This document shows positions 26,594-35,539 of a DNA stretch of 64,000 nt, in pieces (position 1 is the first letter of the stretch; each line of letters starts with the position of its first letter). The position numbers and the translations under genes were made by a program. The DNA is from Pseudomonas fluorescens (lineage in GTDB: Bacteria > Pseudomonadota > Gammaproteobacteria > Pseudomonadales > Pseudomonadaceae), in assembly GCF_018614655.1 (NCBI RefSeq), contig NZ_JAGGOG010000019.1, positions 1 through 64,000 on the forward strand, read 5' to 3'. Under the pieces are notes generated by a model. It was not told where the DNA came from. It saw only the letters and a list, made by a program, of their open reading frames with translations, and did no database searches.

Positions 26594-27018
26594 TGAGCGA
26601 GCGCGACGAGGTTTTGGACGCGGCGGCCGACCTGGTGTCGGCCTTCGCCCGCAATGATCGCGACGCCTACTTCGGCGCGTTCAGCACGGACGCCAGCTTC
26701 GTGCTCTACACCCTTCCCAAGCCGCTGCTGAGTCGCGATGCCTACCAGGCGTTGTGGGACAGCTGGCGCCGGGACGAGGGCTTCGAGGTGCTGTCCTGCA
26801 CCTCAAGCAATGCTTTCGTCAGCCTGCAAGGTGACGTGGCGATATTTATTCATGACGTGGCCACCGAGCTACGCATGAACGGGGAGCAAAGCGTTAGCCA
26901 GGAACGCGAGACCATTGTCTTCACCCGACAAGGCTTGCGCGCACAACAACAAAAAGGCCTGTGGCTGGCCTGTCACGAACATTTGTCCGCTATGCCGGAA
27001 GGGCTGCCGCCCCCTTAG
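26593..27018 (+). CDS. NTF2-like (SnoaL/AtzH type) small protein
   Basis: A 141-aa protein with the cone-shaped alpha+beta fold pattern: a first helix (VLDAAADLVSAFARNDRDAYF), then strands around FVLYTLPKPLL and a terminal KGLWLACHEHLS. No catalytic set is evident. Start overlaps the gbuA stop as TAATG, so it is translated with gbuA; the same gene follows gbuA in P. aeruginosa. A role in 4-guanidinobutyrate handling is inferred only from that linkage. Confidence 0.78.
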   Translation: MSERDEVLDAAADLVSAFARNDRDAYFGAFSTDASFVLYTLPKPLLSRDAYQALWDSWRRDEGFEVLSCTSSNAFVSLQGDVAIFIHDVATELRMNGEQSVSQERETIVFTRQGLRAQQQKGLWLACHEHLSAMPEGLPPP

Positions 27019-27039
27019 CCAATATGATCGGAGCAGATC

Positions 27040-28551
27040 ATGAATAATAAAAACAACGAAAACAGTATTCGCAACATAGAAACCAACGGCGTCGAACAGA
27101 TCCCGGACCATGAGCGCACCGCCGGGCCCAAGGATTTGTTTCGCCTGATTTTCGGCGGTGCCAATACCTTTGCCACGGCAGTACTGGGCAGCTTCCCGGT
27201 GCTGTTTGGCTTGTCGTTCCAGGCCGGCGTCTGGGCGATTGTCCTCGGCGTGCTGGTGGGCGCGGTAATCCTGGCACCCATGGGCCTGTTCGGGCCGCTC
27301 AATGGCACCAACAATGCCGTGTCTTCCGGTGCGCATTTCGGCGTACATGGGCGGATTGTCGGCTCGTTCCTGTCGCTGCTGACCGCTATCGCGTTCTTCT
27401 CACTGTCGGTGTGGAGCTCCGGCGATGCATTGATCGGTGGAGCGAAACGGCTGATTGGCTTGCCGGAAACCGACCTAACCCTGGGCCTGGCTTACGGCGT
27501 ATTCGCGATCCTCGTGCTGACGGTCTGTATCTACGGCTTTCGCTTCATGCTGTGGGTCAACCGCATTGCCGTGTGGGCAGCAAGCTTGTTGTTTCTGCTG
27601 GGGATCTTTGCCTTCGCGCCGGCTTTCGACAGCCACTTCGCCGGCACCGTCGGCCTCGGCCAGACTGGCTTCTGGGCGGCTTTTATCGGTGCTGCGCTGG
27701 TGGCCATGAGCAACCCGATTTCCTTCGGCGCATTTCTCGGCGACTGGTCGCGCTACATCCCTCGGGAAACGCCTAAGGGCCGGATCATGCTGGCAGTAAT
27801 CGCCGCGCAGATCGCGACCTTGATTCCGTTCCTGTTCGGCCTGGCCACCGCGACCATCGTGGCGATCAAGGCGCCGGACTATATCGCGGCCAATAACTAC
27901 GTCGGCGGCCTGCTGGCCGTGGCGCCGAGCTGGTTCTTCCTGCCGGTCTGCCTGATCGCGGTCATCGGCGGCATGTCCACCGGCACCACCTCGCTGTATG
28001 GCACCGGCCTGGACATGTCCAGCGTGTTCCCACGCCTGTTGTCGCGGGTCAAGGCGACGCTGCTGATCGGCGTGATGTCGATTGCCTTCATCTTCATCGG
28101 ACGTTTCGCCGCCAACCTGGTGCAGAGCGTGTCGACCTTCGCCGTGCTGATCATCACCTGCACCACACCGTGGATGGTGATGATGATCATCGGTTTGATC
28201 GTACGCCGGGGCTTCTACTGCCCGGATGACCTGCAAGTCTTCACCCGGGGCGAGACCGGCGGGCGCTACTGGTTCAGCCACGGCTGGAACTGGCGTGGCC
28301 TGGGCGCCTGGATTCCCAGCGCACTGGTGGGGCTGTGCTTCGTCAACCTGCCGGGGCAGTTTGTCGGGCCGCTGGGCAACCTGGCCGATGGCATCGACAT
28401 CAGCCTGCCAGTGACCCTGGGGCTGGCCTCGGTGGTGTACCTGACCTTGCTTCGTCTGTTTCCGGAACCGGCCTCCGTTTACGGGCCGAACGATCCTCGC
28501 AGCAAGCGCATGGATGCGCTCGATAAACCGGCGATGCAACACGCCGCCTGA
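27040..28551 (+). CDS. NCS1 family permease (purine/cytosine type)
   Basis: A 503-aa inner-membrane transporter of about 12 transmembrane segments belonging to the nucleobase:cation symporter-1 family (GPKDLFRLIFGGANTFATAVLG near the start; GAFLGDWSRYIP in the middle). It follows the NTF2-like gene by 21 bases with a GGAG ribosome-binding site. Substrate is probably guanidinobutyrate or a related nitrogen compound by operon position, not by visible specificity residues. Confidence 0.85.
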   Translation: MNNKNNENSIRNIETNGVEQIPDHERTAGPKDLFRLIFGGANTFATAVLGSFPVLFGLSFQAGVWAIVLGVLVGAVILAPMGLFGPLNGTNNAVSSGAHFGVHGRIVGSFLSLLTAIAFFSLSVWSSGDALIGGAKRLIGLPETDLTLGLAYGVFAILVLTVCIYGFRFMLWVNRIAVWAASLLFLLGIFAFAPAFDSHFAGTVGLGQTGFWAAFIGAALVAMSNPISFGAFLGDWSRYIPRETPKGRIMLAVIAAQIATLIPFLFGLATATIVAIKAPDYIAANNYVGGLLAVAPSWFFLPVCLIAVIGGMSTGTTSLYGTGLDMSSVFPRLLSRVKATLLIGVMSIAFIFIGRFAANLVQSVSTFAVLIITCTTPWMVMMIIGLIVRRGFYCPDDLQVFTRGETGGRYWFSHGWNWRGLGAWIPSALVGLCFVNLPGQFVGPLGNLADGIDISLPVTLGLASVVYLTLLRLFPEPASVYGPNDPRSKRMDALDKPAMQHAA

Positions 28552-28586
28552 TAGCCCATAAAAAAGATAATCGGAGACTCGCCGTC

Positions 28587-29969
28587 ATGGCTTTAGATCT
28601 ATTCGTCGTACTCATCTACGCCGCCGGCATGCTGGTGCTCGGCTACTGCGGCATGCGCCGCGCCAATACCCATGAAGACTACCTGGTGGCCGGCCGCAAC
28701 CTGGGCCCGACGCTGTACATGGGCACCATGGCCGCAACCGTGCTCGGTGGTGCATCCACCGTCGGCACCGTGCGCCTGGGTTATGTCCACGGCATTTCCG
28801 GGTTCTGGCTGTGCGCAGCCTTGGGCGCGGGGATCATCGCGCTGAACCTGTTCCTCGCCAAACCGCTGCTCAAGCTGAAAATATTCACCGTGACCCAGGT
28901 CCTGGAGAAGCGCTACAACCCCATGGCCCGCCAGGCCAGCGCGGTGATCATGCTGGCCTACGCACTGATGATCGGCGTGACCTCGATCCTGGCCATCGGC
29001 ACCGTGCTGCAAGTACTGTTCGACCTGCCGTTCTGGATCTCGGTATTGGTGGGCGGCGGTGTGGTGGTGGTCTACTCGACCATCGGCGGCATGTGGTCGC
29101 TGACCCTGACCGACATCGTGCAATTCGTGATCAAGACCGTCGGGCTGATGTTTATCCTGCTGCCGATCTGCCTGTACCGCGTCGGCGGCTGGGACGAACT
29201 GGTGGCCAAGCTGCCCGCGTCGAATTTCAGCTTCACCGAAATCGGCTGGGACACCATCATCACCTACTTCATGATTTACTTCTTCGGCATCCTGATCGGC
29301 CAGGACATCTGGCAGCGAGTGTTCACCGCGCGAGACGAAAAGGTCGCCAAGTACGCAGGTACCTTCGCGGGCTTCTACTGCATCCTCTACGGCCTGGCCT
29401 GTGCACTGATCGGCATGGCGGCCCATGTGCTGCTCCCGGACCTGGACAACGTCAACAACGCTTTCGCCGCCATCGTCAAAGCCTCGCTGCCTGACGGCAT
29501 TCGCGGCCTGGTGATCGCCGCCGCACTGGCCGCGATGATGTCCACCGCCAGTGCCGGCTTGCTCGCCGCCTCCACTGTGTTGACCGAAGACCTGCTGCCG
29601 CGCCTGCGGGGTGGTAAACAGTCGAGCCTGAATATCAACCGCCTGTTTACCCTGCTGACGGGTATCGCCGTGTTGGGCATTGCCCTGGTAGTGAGCGACG
29701 TGATCAGCGCCTTGACCCTGGCTTACAACCTGCTGGTGGGCGGTATGCTGATCCCGCTGATCGGGGCGATTTTCTGGAAGCGCGCAACCACCTCGGGTGC
29801 GATCACCTCCATGACGCTGGGCTTTGTCACGGCCCTGGCATTCATGATCAAGGATGGGCTGGACGCCAATACGCCGATCTATTACAGCCTCGGTGTGGGC
29901 CTGGTGAGTTTTGTGCTGGTGAGTTTGTTGTCTCGTCGGCCAGAGACGGCGGCTGTTCGCGCGGTCTGA
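28587..29969 (+). CDS. Sodium:solute symporter (SSS family)
   Basis: A 460-aa transporter with about 13 hydrophobic segments and SSS features (MGTMAATVLGGASTVGTVRLGY; IGGMWSLTLTDIVQFV; GQDIWQRVFTARD). It is the last gene of the gbu run, 35 bases behind the NCS1 permease, and is followed by a strong terminator. Two unrelated permeases in one catabolic unit suggests different substrates or affinities; neither can be named. Confidence 0.85.
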   Translation: MALDLFVVLIYAAGMLVLGYCGMRRANTHEDYLVAGRNLGPTLYMGTMAATVLGGASTVGTVRLGYVHGISGFWLCAALGAGIIALNLFLAKPLLKLKIFTVTQVLEKRYNPMARQASAVIMLAYALMIGVTSILAIGTVLQVLFDLPFWISVLVGGGVVVVYSTIGGMWSLTLTDIVQFVIKTVGLMFILLPICLYRVGGWDELVAKLPASNFSFTEIGWDTIITYFMIYFFGILIGQDIWQRVFTARDEKVAKYAGTFAGFYCILYGLACALIGMAAHVLLPDLDNVNNAFAAIVKASLPDGIRGLVIAAALAAMMSTASAGLLAASTVLTEDLLPRLRGGKQSSLNINRLFTLLTGIAVLGIALVVSDVISALTLAYNLLVGGMLIPLIGAIFWKRATTSGAITSMTLGFVTALAFMIKDGLDANTPIYYSLGVGLVSFVLVSLLSRRPETAAVRAV

Positions 29970-29987
29970 TAACGAAGCTTTCTTCAG

Positions 29988-30021
29988 CGGGTGCGACGTC
30001 GGTTGTCGCACCCGTTTTTTT
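29988..30021 (+). terminator. Strong terminator after the gbu operon
   Basis: CGGGTGCGAC / GTCGCACCCG stem with a seven-base loop followed by seven Ts. Confidence 0.93.
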
Positions 30022-30028
30022 ACCTGAT

Positions 30029-30418
30029 CTAGCGCTCGGCCCTGACAAATAGATCGTCGCATTCCTCACACGCAAAATATTGCTCCAGCGCCGGACACTC
30101 AATCACCCCGGTGGCTCCCGCCCTCACCTGCCACGTGCACGCTTGCCCCTGGTATTTCAACGTACCTTCAAGGTAACAAGGCGCCCACTCGTAGCGATCA
30201 TGCAACGTGCGACTATCAATAGTTGCGGCGCGCTGGAAAAAATCCCGCACCTTGTTCCGATCAAGAGGGACGTCTGAAGGACGACAGCTTTGAGGTTCCA
30301 GAGACTGGAAGTGGGAGATGACGATGTCTTCTACGTTGTTTTTAAAGTCTGAGGCATGGGGGCTTACGCAGCCTGCGATAAGCACCACAATGCCCGACAA
30401 CCGAAACCCGGACCTCAT
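30029..30418 (-). CDS. Small lipoprotein, unknown function
   Basis: A 129-aa protein with a short lipoprotein signal: LIAGC places the modified Cys at about residue 17. The C-terminal half has Cys residues (RVQ-type CTWQVRAG, ALEQYFACEECDD) that could form disulfides or a small metal site in CxxC. I see no family I can name. The start at 30418 gives a normal signal sequence; twelve upstream codons in frame do not. Confidence 0.6.
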   Translation of the reverse strand: MRSGFRLSGIVVLIAGCVSPHASDFKNNVEDIVISHFQSLEPQSCRPSDVPLDRNKVRDFFQRAATIDSRTLHDRYEWAPCYLEGTLKYQGQACTWQVRAGATGVIECPALEQYFACEECDDLFVRAER

Positions 30419-30670
30419 ATGCACATCGCTCTGCTTTAAGGGAAGAAGCAACATAGGGCTTTAGAACAATGAAAATACTGGCGGGTACCGCAACAGGAAA
30501 TGTCCGATCAGAACGGTTTCATAGTCAGACAAATTCAATAGTTCAGCGAAAACAAGATTTGGGGAATTTTAGCCTGCAGGCCCAGCCTCAGGGGCCAAAA
30601 CAACCCTGAGTAACCCACCCGGCAGCGCTCGCACGATAAACCCAACCTTCGCGTGAGCGCCTTTCAGGAC
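30419..30670. other. Spacer with no recognised feature
   Basis: About 250 bases between the small lipoprotein and the 40-aa gene. It presumably contains the lipoprotein promoter (minus) and the 3' end of the small gene; I see no credible gene or repeat. Confidence 0.4.
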
Positions 30671-30793
30671 TTACCTGCGACGCGGCCGACGTTGCTCATC
30701 ATCGGTGCGGATAGGCACCGGTTGCAGCGGAGGCTCGATCAAGCCAAGTGCGACGCCGAGGTCGTGCAGCCAGTTTTGCAGTTTCTCTTTCAT
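30671..30793 (-). CDS. PA1414-like small protein, 40 aa
   Basis: A 40-codon open frame starting MKEKLQNWLHDLGVALGL and ending in an Arg-rich tail (RRPRRR), preceded by an AAGGGGG ribosome-binding site. The sequence, the short length and the location downstream of the gbu set agree with the PA1414 family of Pseudomonas. In P. aeruginosa PA1414 is oxygen-regulated, and I recall that the sRNA SicX derives from its 5' region. An amphipathic helix followed by a basic tail is all the sequence itself shows. Confidence 0.75.
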   Translation of the reverse strand: MKEKLQNWLHDLGVALGLIEPPLQPVPIRTDDEQRRPRRR

Positions 30794-30929
30794 GGTGCCC
30801 CCTTGGGGTAATGCCGAACGGCAGGGTTCTGTCGCCGTTTCATACCGATAATAGCCCTAAGTCCTACGTAATGCTTGCTTGAAAGCACAACGAACTATTA
30901 CTGAATGGATCAAAATCCTGACGGATCGT

Positions 30930-31823
30930 TCAAGCAATCGCTCGGGTATCTTGTGCCGGTTCAACCTTGCCCTCTTGTTGCAGATCAATCCATGCATTGA
31001 GGTTAGCCCCGAGCATGCCCTTACGCCACATCAGCCAGGTGGTGGCACTGGCAAAAGGCTCCGCCAGCGGATGAACGGACACGCTGTCCTTGCCGGGCAA
31101 GCTCTCGAGCATCGATTCAGACATCAACGCCACTCCGGAACCGGCGATCACGCAGGCCAGCATGCCTTGGTAAGACTCGATTTCGATGGCCCGGCCCATG
31201 GCCACGCGGTCGTGGGAAAACCACGCCTCCAGCCGCGCCCGGTAGGAACAGCTGCGTCGGAAGGTGAACACCGAGCGCCCCGCAACGTCCTGGGGCCCGC
31301 GCACCGGCGAGTGATCAGCTTCGCAAATCAGCACCAAACGCTCCTCACACAGCGGCACGCCGTCCAAAGTCGCCAGAGCCAGCGGCCCGTCCACCAGCGC
31401 GGCGTCCAGGCGCCCGGTGATCAGGCCCTCAAGCAGCTCGCCACTGGGCGCCGATTGCACCTGCAAGTTCACCATCGGATAAGCCTTGTGATAGCGCGCC
31501 AGCAAGGTCGGCAAATGGATCGCCGCCGTGCTGTACATGCTGCCCAGGACAAAATCCCCGGCCGGCTGCCCGCCCTGCACGGCGCCATGGGCTTCATCAT
31601 GCAAGGCCAATAGTCTTGTGCTGTAGTCCAGCAGGACCTTGCCGGCCGGCGACAACTGCAAGCGCTGGCGCTCACGAACAAACAACTCGACGCCCAACTG
31701 TTCTTCCATCTGTTTGAGCCGGGTCGACAGGTTGGACGGCACCCGATGCAGGCGCTCGGCGGCCCGAGTGATGGAGCCTTCCTCGGCCACGGCCTGGAAA
31801 ATTCGCAATTGACTGAACTCCAC
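30930..31823 (-). CDS. LysR-family regulator (PtrR-like)
   Basis: A 297-aa LTTR with HTH at residues 1-60 (LRIFQAVAEEGSITRAAERLHRVPSNLS) and a substrate-binding domain from about 90. The N-terminus is close to regulators of the PtrR/putrescine type as I remember them, but the effector is unknown. It is divergent from the YbfB-type MFS gene at 31928 and so likely controls it. Confidence 0.82.
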   Translation of the reverse strand: MEFSQLRIFQAVAEEGSITRAAERLHRVPSNLSTRLKQMEEQLGVELFVRERQRLQLSPAGKVLLDYSTRLLALHDEAHGAVQGGQPAGDFVLGSMYSTAAIHLPTLLARYHKAYPMVNLQVQSAPSGELLEGLITGRLDAALVDGPLALATLDGVPLCEERLVLICEADHSPVRGPQDVAGRSVFTFRRSCSYRARLEAWFSHDRVAMGRAIEIESYQGMLACVIAGSGVALMSESMLESLPGKDSVSVHPLAEPFASATTWLMWRKGMLGANLNAWIDLQQEGKVEPAQDTRAIA

Positions 31824-31927
31824 ACCATTCTCCTAAACAGAACAAGTTACTCACTATTATTCATTTTTAAAGAAAGTCAATCCGTCCTAGCCTAGTGGTT
31901 ACTCGCTGCTTGCAGGAAACATTGACC

Positions 31928-33094
31928 ATGTCACCCCTCATTCGCTTACTCGCCAGTTTTATCGCCCTGATGATGGCCATGGGCATTGGCCGCTTCGCCC
32001 TTACGCCACAAATGCCCCATTTGCTCGGTGAAGGGCAGATCGACCTGACACAGGCCGGCCTGATCGCGGCGGCCAACTACCTGGGCTATTTCGTCGGTGC
32101 GGTGGATTCGATGTTCGCCCGTAGCCATCACCATGTGCGTGGGCGGCTGCTCGGTGGATTGTGGTTGTGTGTGCTGCTGACCCTGGCTTCGTTCTGGGCC
32201 AATGGGTTCTGGTCGCACCTGTTATTGCGCTTTGGTACCGGCGTCGCCAGCGCCTGGGTGCTGGTGATGATCACGGGCTTGAGCCAGCCGCTGGCCATCG
32301 CCGCCGGTCGTCCACGCTTGGGGGCCTTGGTCTTTGCCGGACCAGGGCTCGGGATTTTTCTGACCGGGCTTCTGGCACTCGGCTCACACTTGCTGAATCA
32401 GACGTCTGCCACCTTATGGCTGATCTACGCAGCGGTCGCTCTGGTGATGTTGCTGGTGATTCTGCCGCTGCTGCCCCAGGCAAACGCCAGCACGACGCCC
32501 GCCGCCAACACTCAGGGTGGCACCAACGGCAGCATTGCGCGTTTGGGCTGGATCTATTGCCTCTACGGTCTGGGCTACATCATTCCGGCGACATTTCTAT
32601 CGCAGATGGCCAGCGCCCAGTTCAAAGGTGCCTGGCAGGCTGATTTGTTCTGGCCGTGCTTTGGTTTGGCGTCGGCGATTGGCGTACTACTGGTCAGCCT
32701 GCGTCGGCACAACCCGAACGCCACCCGGCATTGGCTGATGGCGACGTTATGGCTGCAAGGTGCCGGCGTCTTCGTTTGCCTGCTGGGCAATGGCGTGGGG
32801 TTGGCGCTGGGGGTTCTGTTGTGTGGAATGCCGTTTTTGGCGTGTATGCAGTTGGTGATGCAACGTCTGCGTGAAGTCGCACCCCATGACACCCAACGCA
32901 ATGCCGGCTTGCTGACTGCATGCTTCGCCGTTGGCCAACTGAGTGGCCCACTACTGGCGGCGGCGAGCAGTCACTTCAGTGGCGGGCTGCAACCCGCCCT
33001 GATCGTGGCCGGTAGCGGTTTGTTGCTGGCCGGCGCGCTGTTGCTGCGCCCCGCCGCAACTACCGTAACGGCCACAACCCCGCTCAACCAGTGA
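31928..33094 (+). CDS. YbfB/YjiJ-family MFS transporter
   Basis: A 388-aa protein with about 12 transmembrane helices and the family opening (FIALMMAMGIGRFALTPQMP). The start at 31928 follows AGGAAAC; codons further upstream in frame are not supported. It is probably an exporter of an amino acid or drug-like solute, regulated by the divergent LysR protein. Confidence 0.83.
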   Translation: MSPLIRLLASFIALMMAMGIGRFALTPQMPHLLGEGQIDLTQAGLIAAANYLGYFVGAVDSMFARSHHHVRGRLLGGLWLCVLLTLASFWANGFWSHLLLRFGTGVASAWVLVMITGLSQPLAIAAGRPRLGALVFAGPGLGIFLTGLLALGSHLLNQTSATLWLIYAAVALVMLLVILPLLPQANASTTPAANTQGGTNGSIARLGWIYCLYGLGYIIPATFLSQMASAQFKGAWQADLFWPCFGLASAIGVLLVSLRRHNPNATRHWLMATLWLQGAGVFVCLLGNGVGLALGVLLCGMPFLACMQLVMQRLREVAPHDTQRNAGLLTACFAVGQLSGPLLAAASSHFSGGLQPALIVAGSGLLLAGALLLRPAATTVTATTPLNQ

Positions 33095-33149
33095 CGTTGT
33101 CGAAGCGCGAAAGGGTGGTAATCAACACGACGGCAAACCGCAACCTTCT

Positions 33150-33175
33150 GCAGGAGCCGGCGTGCTCCTGCAAAC
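33150..33175. repeat. REP-like hairpin between convergent genes
   Basis: TGCAGGAGC / GCTCCTGCA with a CGGCGT-type loop. It is a REP-like palindrome placed between the MFS gene and the convergent S1-domain gene. Confidence 0.55.
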
Positions 33176-33187
33176 AATCAGTCGCGA

Positions 33188-34024
33188 TCAGCTCAGCTCA
33201 ATACGATCCGCATGAATCACAATGTGCCCCTGCTTGTAGAGCGCACCAATGGCCTTCTTGAAGTTGCCTTTGCTGACGCCGAACAAACTGCTGATCAAGG
33301 CCGGGTCGCTTTTATCGCTGACCGGCAACGTGCCGTTGTTGTCACGCAACTTGGCGAGGATCTTCGAGTTCAGGCTGGAGGCCGCCTCTTCACCCACCGG
33401 CTGCAGGCTCAGGCTGATGTTGCCGTCGGCGCGGATTTCCTTGATAAAGCCTTTCTCTTCTTTGCCCGGGCGCAGGAACTTGAACACTTCGTTCTTGTGG
33501 ATCAGGCCCCAGTGCTTGTTGTTGATGATCGCCTTGAAGCCCATATCGGTGGCTTCGGCAACCAGCAGATCAACTTCCTGGCCGACTTTGTAGTTGGCCG
33601 GGGTCTTGTCCAGGTAACGGTCAAGGCGTGCAGTGGCGGTGATGCGCTTGGTGTGTTTGTCGAGGTAGACATGCACCACGCAGTATTCACCGGCAGTCAT
33701 CTGACGCTTTTCTTCGGAATACGGCAGCAACAGATCCTTGGGCAGCCCCCAGTCCAGGAACACGCCGATGCTGTTGACTTCAACCACTTTCAGACTGGCA
33801 AATTCACCCACCTGCACTTTTGGCTTTTCGGTGGTGGCGATAAGTTTGTCATCGCTATCCAGATAAATAAAAACGTTAAGCCAGTCTTCATCTTCACTGG
33901 GAATATCTTTGGGAATATAACGATTAGGCAGGAGGATTTCGCCCTCTTGATCACCGTCCAGGTACAAACCAAAGTTAGTGTGTTTAACCACTTGCAAGCT
34001 GTTGTAGCGTCCGACTAAAGCCAT
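33188..34024 (-). CDS. S1-like RNA-binding protein of the CvfB/YitL family
   Basis: A 278-aa protein with consecutive S1-like OB domains (LQVVKHTNFGLYLD; SLKVVEVNSIGVFLDWGLPKDLLLP) and a C-terminal winged helix (LFGVSKGNFKKAIGALYKQG). The family binds RNA; in Staphylococcus CvfB affects virulence gene expression. The ATG at 34024 is chosen; a TTG two codons upstream is also in frame. Confidence 0.87.
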   Translation of the reverse strand: MALVGRYNSLQVVKHTNFGLYLDGDQEGEILLPNRYIPKDIPSEDEDWLNVFIYLDSDDKLIATTEKPKVQVGEFASLKVVEVNSIGVFLDWGLPKDLLLPYSEEKRQMTAGEYCVVHVYLDKHTKRITATARLDRYLDKTPANYKVGQEVDLLVAEATDMGFKAIINNKHWGLIHKNEVFKFLRPGKEEKGFIKEIRADGNISLSLQPVGEEAASSLNSKILAKLRDNNGTLPVSDKSDPALISSLFGVSKGNFKKAIGALYKQGHIVIHADRIELS

Positions 34025-34030
34025 TTCCAA

Positions 34031-34360
34031 TACCCTCGTTACGTGGGCGGCATTCTACCCGAGTTTGGCGACAACGGAGCCCCGACCGGCCCCACAGCCC
34101 TGAAAAATCATGGGCTGGACTGACCTTTTCCTATCAAGTCTCCGCTCGTCTGGTCAGTACGGTACATTTGGCCGATGATCGAGGTCGCTTTTTACTCGCA
34201 GGTTTCTAGTTAAAACAGCGAGTTAGGCGCTTATTTCAAACATCAACTTCGGTATTTCAGAACAGCGCCGCTTATTTCAGGGGGATATTTACCGAGCAAT
34301 TGTCAAGCTTTTCATGTACGATGCTTGGCCAAGTTAATTTTCTACAGGTTAGTGGCCGCC
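34031..34360. other. Long upstream region of the 59-aa gene
   Basis: About 330 bases without a credible gene between the divergent S1-domain gene and the small protein at 34361. AT content rises toward 34300-34350, where the promoter and a long leader are expected; I could not fix a -35/-10 pair. Confidence 0.4.
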
Positions 34361-34540
34361 ATGCGTGTAAAAGCATCCAACAGCAAAGCAAAGCCAGCTC
34401 CCGCCGTTGAAACCAGCGAATCGATCAACAGCCAGATTGCTGCTTTCCTCAAGTCCGGTGGCGAAATCCAGCAGATTGCTAAAGGCGTGAGCGGCCAGAC
34501 TTTCGGCCCGTCCAAGCAGATCACCCTCGGTAAAAAGTAA
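34361..34540 (+). CDS. Small conserved protein, 59 aa
   Basis: A 59-aa protein: a basic Lys/Ala-rich N-terminal third (MRVKASNSKAKPAPAVE) and a helical second half with IAAFLKSGGEIQQIAKGVSG. I take the ATG at 34361 rather than an upstream in-frame ATG because the extra 12 codons look unlike the rest. The pattern is one I have met as a conserved hypothetical in Pseudomonas; no function is assigned. Confidence 0.68.
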   Translation: MRVKASNSKAKPAPAVETSESINSQIAAFLKSGGEIQQIAKGVSGQTFGPSKQITLGKK

Positions 34541-34748
34541 TACCCGCGCATGACACCTGGTCCCTAAGCGCTTTGCCTTCCAAGGCGCTAGGACTAGAGC
34601 CCGAAATCCCCCTTTGATCCACCTTCTATTGCGCTAATCGACGAACGGGCCTCAGCACCAGGCTTTCGCCGGTATGCTTGCACACGTCTAAATCGGGCGT
34701 TTACCTGATATTTCCTGTTACTGCTCCTCGCTTTCCACGGAGTGAAGC

Positions 34749-35474
34749 ATGCTCAAGACCTGCATTTTCCTGGCCTGCGCCCTATTGGCCAGCCCCCTCG
34801 CCGAAGCGCAGGTTTTCCAGCGTGAACTGGGGGACTTCGACCTCAAGCTAGGCACCACCCCCAGTCGCAGCATGGCCCAAGGCCTGGTCAAACCCACGTC
34901 TGCCGGTAGCGATTCTTTCCACGGTGGCCTGGACCTGTCCCACGACAGCGGCCTGTATTTCGGCCAATGGTCGCCCAGCATGGGACTTTCATCGACCACC
35001 AACCTTGAAGTCGACTCCTACATGGGCTTCAAGCGCCCTTTCGATCAGACCCTGGGCTATGAACTTGGGATGATTCACTACAGCTATCCAAAATTGAGCC
35101 CCCTCGACAGCCAAGAGTTCTATGGCGGCCTGACCCTGCTGGGCAATCGTTTTGGCGCGGCCTTCAGCAACGACCCGGACCGCCGCGACAGCACGCTGTT
35201 TGCCGACTTGGGTGGAACCCAGCCCTTCGGCATCGGCGTCAGTATCAAGTACACCACCCATCAGTTGGGCAGCCCGGTGTCGGTGAGCGATGGCGGCTCG
35301 ATTTCCAGCTTCAGCGACTGGTCAGTGAAGTTCTCGCGGCCGTTCATGGGCGTCGATCTCAACCTGATCTACAGCGACTCCAGCCTCAGTGGCGGCGACT
35401 GCTCGGCCTACTCCGGACACAACTCGCAATGTGACGGCCTGTTGACCTTGAAGGCCGAGCGGTCGTTTTATTGA
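34749..35474 (+). CDS. TorF-family outer-membrane protein
   Basis: A 241-aa protein with signal peptide (cleavage about AEA-Q, residue 20) and beta-strand-rich body of the TIGR02001 kind (DLSHDSGLYFGQWSPS, RPFMGVDLNLIYSDSSLSGGDC) ending in a C-terminal Phe-Tyr as outer-membrane proteins do. A putative porin of unknown substrate. It precedes the DUF6279 lipoprotein in the same direction. Confidence 0.75.
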   Translation: MLKTCIFLACALLASPLAEAQVFQRELGDFDLKLGTTPSRSMAQGLVKPTSAGSDSFHGGLDLSHDSGLYFGQWSPSMGLSSTTNLEVDSYMGFKRPFDQTLGYELGMIHYSYPKLSPLDSQEFYGGLTLLGNRFGAAFSNDPDRRDSTLFADLGGTQPFGIGVSIKYTTHQLGSPVSVSDGGSISSFSDWSVKFSRPFMGVDLNLIYSDSSLSGGDCSAYSGHNSQCDGLLTLKAERSFY

Positions 35475-35539
35475 TGGGCTGAACTGTCGCCGTCGCGATG
35501 GGTTCAGATGAACTACCCCATCTGCGCAAGGACTCGCCC

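Noticed and set aside
28599..30062. 487-codon open frame on the minus strand
   Set aside because: It is antisense to the SSS transporter and has no family resemblance.
30901..30914. Anr/FNR box before the PA1414-like gene
   Set aside because: Only one half (TTGAT) is good; the other half deviates and the spacing is off, so I do not call it.
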